Assembly (NCBI GenBank): GCA_024711155.1
Contig: JANJTK010000117.1
Location: forward strand, 1 to 38,322
Length of the DNA stretch: 38,322 nt
Direction of reading: 5' to 3'
From: Burkholderiaceae bacterium
Lineage (GTDB): Bacteria > Pseudomonadota > Gammaproteobacteria > Burkholderiales > Burkholderiaceae_E
In this document: one piece after another, positions 18,281 through 26,665 of the stretch
How positions within the stretch are numbered: the stretch's first letter is position 1
Layout: each line of letters opens with the position of its first letter
Notes under the pieces: generated by a model
What the model was told of the DNA's origin: nothing
Seen by the model: the letters and a program-made list of their open reading frames with translations, nothing else
The model's database searches: none
Translations under genes and position numbers: made by a program

Positions 18281-20215
18281 TCAGATCGCGGCCGCGACCT
18301 CGTGCGCTTCGCGCACCGCGATGCGGATCCGCCGCACCTCGACGCAGTCGCCCAGCGCGTGCAGCGCCCACGGGCCGCCGTCGAGACTCCTGCGCAGCGT
18401 GTCGTCCGGAACATACCCGCGCGCGATCACGACCGCGTCGGCCGGCAGGTCCGATTCGGCGCCATCGTCGCCGCGGCAGATCACGCGATCCGGCTCGATG
18501 CGCACCACGTCGGTCGACAGCATGATCCGCACGCCATGGTCGTCGAGATGCTGGCGCACGATCCGCCGCATCAGCGGCTCGATGCTGCGCGCGTAGCGCT
18601 TGCCGCGCGCAACGATCGTCACGCTGGCAGCGCCCTGCGCCGCCAGCCGCTCGGCGACCTCGCAGCCGGTGCCGCTCGCGCCGAGCACGACGGCGTTGCC
18701 GGCCACCGGGCGCCCTTCGAGCACTTCGTCGGCGCCCAGCACGTGCGGCAGGTCTGCACCCACGATTCCCGCTGGCGCCGGTCGGCTCCCGGTCGCCACC
18801 ACCACCACGTCCGGCTTCATGCGCTCGACCCACGCGCGATCGACGCGCGTGTCCAGCAGCACCTCGACGCCCGACTTGCCGAGCTGGCGAACCATGTGCG
18901 CGAGCACGACCTTCAGGTCCGCCTTCGTCGACACCTGGCCACCCGTGAGCAGGTGCCCGCCGAGGCGATCCCTGGCCTCGACCAGCGTGACCCGGTGGCC
19001 GCGCGACTGTGCGATGCGCGCCGCCTCCATGCCGCCCGGACCGCCGCCGATCACCAGCACCCGCCGCGGCGTCGCCGCCGGCGAGTAGTCGATCTCGCCG
19101 TCGTGCCCGACCTCGGGGTTGACCATGCAGCCGATCGGCGCCATCTCGACGAAGGTCAGCGACAGGCAGTCGTTGCAGGCCGGGCACGCGCGGATGTCGT
19201 CGACGCGGCCCGCGAGCGCCTTGTTCGGATAGTCGGGATCGGCCAGCATCGGCCGCCCCAGCGCAACGAAGTCGGCCTGGCCGTCGGCCAGCACCCGCTC
19301 GGCCAGGAACGGGTCGCTGATGCGGCCGACCGCGATCACCGGCACGCCGACGGCCTTGCGGATCGCCGCCGCGTAGGGCACCAGCAGCCCGCGCGGGAAC
19401 GCCATCGGCGGCATCGTCCACTCGAGGCTGCCGTAGCGGCCGGCCGAGACGTCGATCGCATCGGCCCCGTCCTGCTCGAGCCGGCGCGCGATCTCGATCG
19501 AGTCCTCGATCTGCAGGCCGCCGGGCAGCTTCTCGTCGGCGCTGATGCGCACGATCACCGGGAACTGCGGACCGACCGAAGCGCGCACCGCGAGCATCAG
19601 CTCGTGCAGGAAACGATAGCGGTTCGTCGCGCTGCCGCCGTAGTCGTCGGTGCGAAGGTTCGTCACCGGCGACAGGAACTGGCTGATCAGGTAGCCGTGC
19701 CCGGCGTGGATCTCGATGCCGTCGCAGCCGCTGGCCACCGCGCGGCGCGCCGCCGCGGCGTACTGCCCGATTGCCTCGGCGATGCCCGCATGGTCGAGCT
19801 CGCGCGGCATCTCGCGGCCGAGCGTCGACGGGATCGCCGACGGCGCCACCGCCTGCCGGCCGGTGAAGCGCGCCGAGATTTCGCCGCCGAGGTGGCCGAG
19901 CTGCAGGAAGCAGCGCGCGCCGGCCGCCTGCACGCGCCCGACGACGCCGGCAATCCCCGCGACGAAGCGGTCGTCGCTGATCCGCACCTGGTGTGGCGCG
20001 GCGCCGCCTTCGTTGACGATGCAGATCTCGACGATCACGAGTCCCGCGCCGCCGCGCGCGCGCCGCTCGTAGTGGCGCGCCAGCCGCTCGGTGACGAAGC
20101 CGTCGTCGGTGCCGAGGTTGGTGTCGATCGGCGCGAAGACGGTCCGGTTGCGCAACTCGACGCGCCCGATGCGCCCCGGGCTGCCGAGGCGCTCGAACGA
20201 TGGCGGCGGATTCAT
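18281..20215 (-). CDS. Old Yellow Enzyme-family FMN/FAD/Fe-S oxidoreductase (2,4-dienoyl-CoA reductase-like)
   Basis: MNPPPSFERLGSPGRIGRVELRNRTVFAPIDTNLGTDDGFVTERLARHYERRARGGAGLVIVE...GCDGIEIHAGHGYLISQFLSPVTNLRTDDYGGS...VLVIGGGPGGMEAARIAQSRGHRVTLVEA. Confidence 0.92.
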   Translation of the reverse strand: MNPPPSFERLGSPGRIGRVELRNRTVFAPIDTNLGTDDGFVTERLARHYERRARGGAGLVIVEICIVNEGGAAPHQVRISDDRFVAGIAGVVGRVQAAGARCFLQLGHLGGEISARFTGRQAVAPSAIPSTLGREMPRELDHAGIAEAIGQYAAAARRAVASGCDGIEIHAGHGYLISQFLSPVTNLRTDDYGGSATNRYRFLHELMLAVRASVGPQFPVIVRISADEKLPGGLQIEDSIEIARRLEQDGADAIDVSAGRYGSLEWTMPPMAFPRGLLVPYAAAIRKAVGVPVIAVGRISDPFLAERVLADGQADFVALGRPMLADPDYPNKALAGRVDDIRACPACNDCLSLTFVEMAPIGCMVNPEVGHDGEIDYSPAATPRRVLVIGGGPGGMEAARIAQSRGHRVTLVEARDRLGGHLLTGGQVSTKADLKVVLAHMVRQLGKSGVEVLLDTRVDRAWVERMKPDVVVVATGSRPAPAGIVGADLPHVLGADEVLEGRPVAGNAVVLGASGTGCEVAERLAAQGAASVTIVARGKRYARSIEPLMRRIVRQHLDDHGVRIMLSTDVVRIEPDRVICRGDDGAESDLPADAVVIARGYVPDDTLRRSLDGGPWALHALGDCVEVRRIRIAVREAHEVAAAI

Positions 20216-20238
20216 GATGCGGCTCCCGCGCGGCGGCC

Positions 20239-21234
20239 CTACTGCGTGCCCTTCAGCACCGCGAAGCCGGTGCCGTAGCCCTGGCGCTCGACGAAGCGCC
20301 ACTTGCCGCTGCGCCGGCTCATCCGGTCGCGGTACGACGCGGTCGCGAGGTGCACCTCGCCGTTGTCGCGCTCGAGCACCGCGATGCAGTCCGAGGCGAC
20401 GATCGCCGCGGTCTCGTCGTCGGGCTTGGCGCCCTCGGGGAAGGTGACGATCACGTTGCCGCCGAGGTGCGTGCTCTTCGGGATCTTCGGCCAACTCTTC
20501 TGCGCGATGATCTTCTCGATCAGCGGTCGGCCGGTCCACGACTTGCCGTCGACGCCGAAGGTGCCATTCTCCTCGAACTGGTCGAGGAAGGTGCCGATGT
20601 CGCGGCGGTCGAACGCGGTGTTGTACCAGTAGACCGCCTGGCGGATCGCGTCGCGGTCCTCGAGCCGCTCGACACGCTGCGCCGCCGACACTCCATCGCG
20701 CTGCACGTCCGGCTCGACGATCGCGATCGAAGGCTCGGTGCCGAGCGGCTGGCCGCCGCGCCCGAGCGGCAGCGGGATCTTCCACGCGACGTCGGCGCGG
20801 CACTCGTCGAGCTTCCACTCGCCGGCGGGCGCCGACATCTCGTTGTCGTACGCCGACAGGAAGAGCTGCAGCGAACCGTCGGCGAAGCCGACCAGCGTGA
20901 AGCCGTCGCACAGCCCCCTGGCGGTGCGCGCGGCGGCGTCGAACGCGGTCAGGCTCACGTTGCCCAGCAGGTGGGTGGTGCGCGGCATCAGCGGCCACAA
21001 CTGCTCGAGCGTGATGCGGCGGATTTCGGACCGGCCGCGGTAGACGGTCTTGCGCCCGACCTGGAAGTTGCCGTTCCCGGCAAACTGCCCGGCGAACATG
21101 TCGACCACGTGCCGGTCGAACCCCTGGCAGTACTGCGCGGTCATCTCGCCGATCGCCTCGGTCGCTTCGAGGCGGTCGAGCGTCGCGTCGATGCTCGCGG
21201 ACGGTGTCGCCGCGGTGCTGCGCGCGTCATTCAT
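20239..21234 (-). CDS. Tandem SnoaL/NTF2-like domain protein
   Basis: 331 aa with two repeats: ...EATEAIGEMTAQYCQGFDRHVVDMFAGQFAGNGNFQVGRKTVYRG...MPRTTHLLGNVSL... and ...LEDRDAIRQAVYWYNTAFDRRDIGTFLDQFEENGTFGVDGKSWTG...IPKSTHLGGNVIV.... Confidence 0.82.
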   Translation of the reverse strand: MNDARSTAATPSASIDATLDRLEATEAIGEMTAQYCQGFDRHVVDMFAGQFAGNGNFQVGRKTVYRGRSEIRRITLEQLWPLMPRTTHLLGNVSLTAFDAAARTARGLCDGFTLVGFADGSLQLFLSAYDNEMSAPAGEWKLDECRADVAWKIPLPLGRGGQPLGTEPSIAIVEPDVQRDGVSAAQRVERLEDRDAIRQAVYWYNTAFDRRDIGTFLDQFEENGTFGVDGKSWTGRPLIEKIIAQKSWPKIPKSTHLGGNVIVTFPEGAKPDDETAAIVASDCIAVLERDNGEVHLATASYRDRMSRRSGKWRFVERQGYGTGFAVLKGTQ

Positions 21235-21290
21235 GCTGGTCACCTTCGTGAAACGGGTTGGATCCCCGCAAGCCTTGCCGGCGCGCCGCC

Positions 21291-22079
21291 TCAGCGCCCC
21301 TTGAACACCGGCTTGCGCTTTTCGACCATCGCAGTGGTCGCCTCCCGGCAATCCTCGGACAGGAAGGTCATGCCCTCGAGCCCGGCCGCCGTCGCGAACA
21401 CCTGCATCGCGATCGCCTTCAGGCCCTGGTTGACCGAGTGCTTGGTCCAGCGCACCGCCAGCGGCGGCGAGTTCGCCAGCCGGTTCGCGAGCCCGGTCAC
21501 GGCGTCGTCGAGCTCAGCGGCCGGCAGCGCCTTGCTGATCAGCCCGATGCGCGCCGCTTCCGGCGCGCCAATCGCCTCGCCGGTCAGCAGGTATTCCTTG
21601 GCGCGCGCCGGCCCGATCAGCAGCGGCCACAGCGCCGCGCCACCGTCTCCGGGCACCAGTCCGATCTGCGCGTGCGGATCGGAGAAGCGCGCGTTGTCAG
21701 CCGCGTAGACGATGTCGCACGCCAGCGCGAGCGACGCGCCGAGCCCCACGGCCGAGCCGGTGACCTTCGCGATCACCGGCTGCGGCGCGTTCAGGATCCC
21801 TTCGACCATGTCGCAGGTCTCCTGGAGGACGGCGGCGTACTTGTCCATCTGGCGCAGCTCGGCGAACCAGCCGAGGTCGCCGCCGGCACAGAAGTGCTTG
21901 CCGTTGCCGGCCAGGACCACCGCGCGCGTCTCCGTGTCGTGAGGCAAGCCGCGCAGCACGCCGGCCAGCTCGGTGTGCATCGCGCCGTTGAACGCGTTGA
22001 CCGGCGCGCGGTCCATCGTGATCGTCAGCACCCCGCCGGCACGCTCGACGCGGATGAACTCGTGGTTGGATCCTGTCAC
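21291..22079 (-). CDS. Enoyl-CoA hydratase/isomerase family protein
   Basis: GTG start. GVLTITMDRAPVNAFNGAMHTELAGVLRGL...NGKHFCAGGDLGWF...SAVGLGASLALACDIVYAADNARFSDPHAQIGLVPGDGG. Confidence 0.9.
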   Translation of the reverse strand: MTGSNHEFIRVERAGGVLTITMDRAPVNAFNGAMHTELAGVLRGLPHDTETRAVVLAGNGKHFCAGGDLGWFAELRQMDKYAAVLQETCDMVEGILNAPQPVIAKVTGSAVGLGASLALACDIVYAADNARFSDPHAQIGLVPGDGGAALWPLLIGPARAKEYLLTGEAIGAPEAARIGLISKALPAAELDDAVTGLANRLANSPPLAVRWTKHSVNQGLKAIAMQVFATAAGLEGMTFLSEDCREATTAMVEKRKPVFKGR

Positions 22080-22099
22080 GGCTGCCTCCGGTGCGCTGC

Positions 22100-22516
22100 T
22101 CAGGCCGCGAGGGCGCGCTTTTCGAGCACGGCCGCGCGCATCTGTTCGACCACCTGCGGCAGCAGCGTGCCCGGCGGGTAGACCGCGGTCACGCCGGCCG
22201 CCTTCCACGCCTCGATGTCCTCGGGCGGCAGGATGCCGCCGCCGAAGACCACCACGTTGTCGGCGCCTTCCTGCTTCAGCAGCTTCATGATGCGCTCGAC
22301 CTGCTCGGCGTGGTTGCCGAGTGTCAGCACGCTGAAGCCCAGCAGGTCGGCGTTCTCGTCGACGACGGTGCGCACGATCGCTTCGGCCGTGTTGTACGGC
22401 CCCATGTAGATCACCTCGAAACCCGCGTCGCGCAGGTAGCGGGCGACCAGCTTGATGCCGACTTCGTGGGAGTCGAGTCCCAGCTTCGTCAGCACGGCTC
22501 GCATCGGTTTGCTCAT
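22100..22516 (-). CDS. B12-binding small subunit of acyl-CoA mutase
   Basis: MSKPMRAVLTKLGLDSHEVGIKLVARYLRDAGFEVIYMGPYNTAEAIV...GFSVLTLGNH...VVVFGGGILPPEDI: DxHxxG-SxL-GG cobalamin-binding pattern. Confidence 0.93.
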   Translation of the reverse strand: MSKPMRAVLTKLGLDSHEVGIKLVARYLRDAGFEVIYMGPYNTAEAIVRTVVDENADLLGFSVLTLGNHAEQVERIMKLLKQEGADNVVVFGGGILPPEDIEAWKAAGVTAVYPPGTLLPQVVEQMRAAVLEKRALAA

Positions 22517-22554
22517 GCCTGTTTCTCCAGTCCGCAGTAGTTCGATGAGGCTTG

Positions 22555-24192
22555 TCAGCCGATCGGCGACTTCGTCATGCCGAACGGATCGTACGGCAGG
22601 CCGTAGGCCTCGCGGATCACGCCGACGCACTCGCCGACGGTCGCGTAAGCCGCCGTGGCCTCGATCAGCGCCGGCATCAGGTTCACCTTGGCGGCGGCCT
22701 GCTTGCGCAGCTCGACCAGCGCCGCGTGCACCTTCGCGTTGTCGCGGGTCTTGCGCAGGTTGGCGACCGCGGCCGCGTGCTTGCGCGCCGACTCCGGCGG
22801 GTTGCGGTGGATCGGCACCTGGAAGTCCTCTTCCGGCGGCACCTGGAAGCAGTTCACGCCGACCACCGGACGGGTGCCGTCCATGACCTTCGAGTACTTC
22901 TGGTAGTTCGCCGCCTCGAGCGCCTTCTGGTACTGGCCGGTGCGGATCAGTTCCGGCATGCCGCCGGCGTCCTCGATCTGCTTCAGCAGCGCGAAGGCCT
23001 TCTCCTCGATGCCGTCGGTGAGCGCCTCGACGTAGTACGAGCCGCCCAGCGGGTCGGTGACGGCGCACACGCCGGCTTCCTGGGCAATGATGTACTGGGT
23101 GGCGAGCGCGACCCGCGACGAGGCTTCGGTCGGCAGGCTCAGCGGCTCGTCGTAGCAGCAGATGTCCAGCGCCTGGCAGCCGCCGAGCGCCGCGGCCAGC
23201 GCCTCGATGGTGCCGCGCGTGATGTTGTTCAGCGGCTGCTGGGCGACCAGCGACGAGCCGGCGGTGTGCACCGACATCATCGCCTTCATCGATTTCTCCT
23301 TCTTCGCGCCCCAGCGCTCGCGCATCATCTTCGCCCACATGCGGCGCAGCGCGCGCATCTTGGCGATCGACTCGAAGAAGTCCATGCCGGCGCTCAGCGA
23401 GAACGACAGCCGCGGCGCGAAGTCGTCGATCGGCACGCCGCGCTCGAGCAGGCCCTCGACGTAGGTCACCGCCATGCCGAGCACGTAGCCGAGCTCCTCG
23501 TGCGGAGCGGCGCCGTGCTCGCCGATGTCGTAGGCGTTGAGGTTGATCGGATACCAGTGCTTCATGTGCTGGACCGAGTGCTCGATGATGTCGAGGCACA
23601 GCCGCAGGCCCATGTCGAGCGGCGACGTCCGGTCCCCGCCGCACGTGAACACGTCGAGGAAGTTGTTCTGCATCGAGCCGCGCACGTTGTCGAGCGAGTA
23701 GCCCATCTTCTGCGCGGCGACGATGAACTGCGCCTGGTTCATCGCGGCCGAGATCCACGGCGTGTGGAAGCTGATGCCGAGCGAGCCGAGGTCGAGGCCC
23801 GCGAGCATCTCCTCCATGTCGGCCAGCGACGAGAACGGAGCGCCCATTGCGCCGCTCTCGTTGGTGCTCATCGGGTGGTCGGCGTCGAAGCCCATCAGCG
23901 TCAGGATGTCCGGCACCACGCTGACGCCGCGCTCGCCGTGCTGGATCAGGTACTTCAGGCGCTGGTTGGTGTCGCTGGGCGTGCCGAAGCCGCACAGCAC
24001 GCGCCGCGTCCACAAGCGGGTGCGATACAGCTCCGGGAACGCGCCCCGCGTGAACGGGTAGCTGCCCGGAACGCCGATCTTGTCTTCCTGCGCGCCAGTG
24101 ACGTCACTGGGCATGTAGTACGGCTTGACCGGCATGCCGGTCGCCGTCTCGAAGACGGTAACTTTCTCCATGAACCCCGGAGATTCACTCAT
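22555..24192 (-). CDS. B12-dependent acyl-CoA mutase large subunit (methylmalonyl-CoA mutase family, non-canonical substrate pocket)
   Basis: MSESPGFMEKVTVFE...GSYPFTRGAFPELYRTRLWTRRVLCGFGTPSDTNQRLKYLIQHGERGVSVVPD...DDFAPRLSFSLSAGMDFFESIAKMRALRRMWAKMM...SVHTAGSSLVAQQPLNNITRGTIEALAAALGGCQAL...DPLGGSYYVEALT. Confidence 0.92.
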   Translation of the reverse strand: MSESPGFMEKVTVFETATGMPVKPYYMPSDVTGAQEDKIGVPGSYPFTRGAFPELYRTRLWTRRVLCGFGTPSDTNQRLKYLIQHGERGVSVVPDILTLMGFDADHPMSTNESGAMGAPFSSLADMEEMLAGLDLGSLGISFHTPWISAAMNQAQFIVAAQKMGYSLDNVRGSMQNNFLDVFTCGGDRTSPLDMGLRLCLDIIEHSVQHMKHWYPINLNAYDIGEHGAAPHEELGYVLGMAVTYVEGLLERGVPIDDFAPRLSFSLSAGMDFFESIAKMRALRRMWAKMMRERWGAKKEKSMKAMMSVHTAGSSLVAQQPLNNITRGTIEALAAALGGCQALDICCYDEPLSLPTEASSRVALATQYIIAQEAGVCAVTDPLGGSYYVEALTDGIEEKAFALLKQIEDAGGMPELIRTGQYQKALEAANYQKYSKVMDGTRPVVGVNCFQVPPEEDFQVPIHRNPPESARKHAAAVANLRKTRDNAKVHAALVELRKQAAAKVNLMPALIEATAAYATVGECVGVIREAYGLPYDPFGMTKSPIG

Positions 24193-25331
24193 GACTTCCT
24201 GCCTCCCGACTCGATGACTCGTTCCCGATGAAATGCCTCGTCGCCGAACATCACTTCGACGCCCTTGGCCCGCTTGAGGTACAGATGCAGCTCGTATTCC
24301 CAGGTGAAGCCCATGCCGCCGTGCGCCTGGATCGCGTCCGACACGCTGCGGTAGAACCCCTGCTGGCAAAACACTTTCGCGACCGATGCCGTGCGCGCGA
24401 GCGCCGCGTCGTCGCCCTTCAGCGCGCGGTCGGCGACCCACGCCGCGTAACGCGCCGCCGCGTCGACCGTCTCGGTGCGCATGTGCAGGTCGGCGCACTT
24501 GTGCTTGATCGCCTGGTACGAGCCGATCGGCTTGCCGAACTGCACGCGCTGCTTGACGTACTCGACGGTGAGTTCGCGCACGTGCTGCAGGCCGCCGGTC
24601 ATCTCGACGCACAGCGCGATCGCCGCGAAGTCGCACACCCGCGACAGCACCGCGTTGGCGCTGCCCGGCTCGCCGAGCCGGTTCTCGTGCGGCACCACCA
24701 CGCCGTCGAGCGTCAGCTCGCCGAGCGGGCGCGTGATGTCGAGCGTCGGCAGCCGCTTGCGCGCCAGCCCCGGCGCGCCCGCCTCGACCACGAACAGGCT
24801 GGTGCGGCCGTCGTCCTCGGTCGCCGGGCAGACGATCAGGTCGGCTTCGTCGGCCGCGAGCACGAAGAGCTTCGTGCCGGACAGCGAATAGCCGTCGGCG
24901 GTGCGCTGCGCGCGCGTCGCGCAACGCTCCGGCAGGAAGCGCCCGTCGGCCTCGTAAAGCGCGACCGTCGCCTTGCACGAGCCGTCGGCGATCGCCGGCA
25001 GCCAGCGCCGCTTCTGCCCGTCGGTGCCGCCGATCATCAGCGTCAGGCCGCCCAGCACGACGCTGGCGAAGTACGGCCCCGGCAGGCACACGCGCCCCAT
25101 CTCGCCGAGGACCATCGACAACTCGATGAAGCCCAGCCCGAGGCCGCCGTATTCCTCGGGGATCGGGATCCCCATCCAGCCGAGACCGGCCATGCTGTTC
25201 CACAGCTCGTCGGGGCAGGTCCCCGCCGCTTCGGCCATCTTCAGCGTCTCTCCGCGCGGACAGCAGTCGGCGAAGAACTTGCCGGCCGAGTCGCGGATCA
25301 TCTGCTGGTCGACGTCGGGATCGAAATCCAC
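24189..25331 (-). CDS. Acyl-CoA dehydrogenase (380 aa)
   Basis: MDFDPDVDQQMIRDSAGKFFADCC...WMGIPIPEEYGGLGLGFIELSMVLGEMGR...YVKQRVQFGKPIGSYQAIKHKCADLHM...QAHGGMGFTWEYELHLYLKRAK. Stop overlaps the mutase ATG. Confidence 0.93.
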   Translation of the reverse strand: MDFDPDVDQQMIRDSAGKFFADCCPRGETLKMAEAAGTCPDELWNSMAGLGWMGIPIPEEYGGLGLGFIELSMVLGEMGRVCLPGPYFASVVLGGLTLMIGGTDGQKRRWLPAIADGSCKATVALYEADGRFLPERCATRAQRTADGYSLSGTKLFVLAADEADLIVCPATEDDGRTSLFVVEAGAPGLARKRLPTLDITRPLGELTLDGVVVPHENRLGEPGSANAVLSRVCDFAAIALCVEMTGGLQHVRELTVEYVKQRVQFGKPIGSYQAIKHKCADLHMRTETVDAAARYAAWVADRALKGDDAALARTASVAKVFCQQGFYRSVSDAIQAHGGMGFTWEYELHLYLKRAKGVEVMFGDEAFHRERVIESGGRKS

Positions 25332-25365
25332 TCCGGTTTCTCCTCGGTTCGCGTTCTCGGCGGGC

Positions 25366-26541
25366 TCAGCGCGGCAGGCCCAGGATGAGATCGGCGATGG
25401 TGTTGCGCTGGATCTCGGAAGTGCCCGAATAGATCGTGTCGGCCTTCGAGTGCAGGAAGGCGTGGATCGGGCGGCCGTCGGCCACCGCGCGCTCGCCGCT
25501 GGTCACCTGCGAGTACGGCCCCAGGATGCTCATCGCGGTGTCCTGCAGGCGCTGGTTCATCTCGGTCCAGTAGAGCTTGTCGACCGAGCTCTCGGCGCCC
25601 AGTCCGCGCTTCTGGATGTCGCCGATGCGCTTCATCGAGTAGTAGCCGAGCACGTCGACCTCGATCATCGCCTGCGCGATCTTCTGCCGCGTGAGCGGAT
25701 CGTCGATGCCGCTGCGCCCTTGCCGCTGCGCCTCGCGCGCAGCGTCGAGCATCCCGGCGACGTACTGCTGCAGCACGACCTGGTGCGACAGCGCGTAGGT
25801 GGTGCGCTCGTGGTGCAGCGTCGCGAGCACCACTTCCCAGCCGCGGTTCAACTCGCCGATCAGCGCCGACTTCGGCACCCGCACCTCGTCGAAGAACAGC
25901 TGGCAGAACTCCTTGTCGCCGTGGATCTGCACCAGCGGCCGGATCTGGATGCCCGGGGTGTTCATCGGCACCGCGAGGCAGCTGATGCCGCGGTGGCGCG
26001 GCAGCTCGGGGTCGGTGCGCACCACCAGGAAGCACCACGAGCTGTACGAAGCGTAGCTCGACCAGATCTTCTCGCCGCTGATGAGGAAGTCGTCGCCGTC
26101 GAGCACCGCGCGCGTCTTCAGGCTCGCGAGATCCGACCCGGCGCCGGGCTCGGACATGCCGAGGCACCAGATGTCGTCGCCCGACAGGATGCCGGGCAGG
26201 AAGCGCGCCTTCTGCTCGGGGCGGCCGTACTCGATCAGCAGCGGCCCGAGCATGTTGATGCCGACCACGTTCACCAGCTCCGGAGCGCCGGCGCGCGCCA
26301 CTTCCTGGTGAAAGATGATTTCCTCGGTCAGCGACACGCCGCGGCCGCCGTGCTCCTTCGGCCAGCCGACCCCGACCCAGCCGGCGTCGTGCATCCGGCG
26401 CTGCCAGCGGCGACCGGCCGCCACCCGCGTTTCGAGGTCGTGCGAGGCGAGATCCGGTTCGACGCTCGACGGGTTCGCCGCCAGCCACGCGCGAACCTCC
26501 TCGCGGAACGCCTGTTCCGACGGCGTGAAGCTCAAGTCCAC
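25366..26541 (-). CDS. Acyl-CoA dehydrogenase (391 aa)
   Basis: GTG start with strong RBS (GGAGGGG). VDLSFTPSEQAFREEVRAWLAANP...GWPKEHGGRGVSLTEEIIFHQEVARAGAPELVN...CLGMSEPGAGSDLASLKTRA...KADTIYSGTSEIQRNTIADLILGLPR. Confidence 0.94.
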   Translation of the reverse strand: MDLSFTPSEQAFREEVRAWLAANPSSVEPDLASHDLETRVAAGRRWQRRMHDAGWVGVGWPKEHGGRGVSLTEEIIFHQEVARAGAPELVNVVGINMLGPLLIEYGRPEQKARFLPGILSGDDIWCLGMSEPGAGSDLASLKTRAVLDGDDFLISGEKIWSSYASYSSWCFLVVRTDPELPRHRGISCLAVPMNTPGIQIRPLVQIHGDKEFCQLFFDEVRVPKSALIGELNRGWEVVLATLHHERTTYALSHQVVLQQYVAGMLDAAREAQRQGRSGIDDPLTRQKIAQAMIEVDVLGYYSMKRIGDIQKRGLGAESSVDKLYWTEMNQRLQDTAMSILGPYSQVTSGERAVADGRPIHAFLHSKADTIYSGTSEIQRNTIADLILGLPR

Positions 26542-26563
26542 CTGTTCGCCCCTCCGAAAATCA

Positions 26564-26581
26564 ACCGAGCGAGCGCTCGGT
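26564..26581. promoter_or_regulatory. Inverted repeat ACCGAGCG-AG-CGCTCGGT (candidate TetR-type operator)
   Basis: Perfect 8-bp arms, 2-nt spacer, in the divergent intergenic region just upstream of the acyl-CoA dehydrogenase GTG. Confidence 0.65.
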
Positions 26582-26588
26582 ATGTGGT

Positions 26589-26617
26589 ATATTAGGCGAA
26601 CCGCTGCCGCTTTGCAA
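26589..26617 (-). promoter_or_regulatory. Sigma70-like promoter for the acyl-CoA dehydrogenase/mutase operon
   Basis: Minus strand: TTGCAA (26617-26612), exactly 17 nt, TAATAT (26594-26589). Predicted start falls at or in the inverted repeat. Confidence 0.6.
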
Positions 26618-26665
26618 GGGCGAACCCGAGCGAACCGCGGCCGGCCGAACCGACGCGAGGGGAAC

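Noticed and set aside
18041-20278. 745-aa plus-strand ORF
   Set aside because: Antisense to the OYE-family gene and enoyl-CoA hydratase, with shadow-ORF composition.
22555-24192. Annotation as methylmalonyl-CoA mutase
   Set aside because: The residues matching Tyr89, Arg207 and His244 are replaced, so only family-level assignment is justified.
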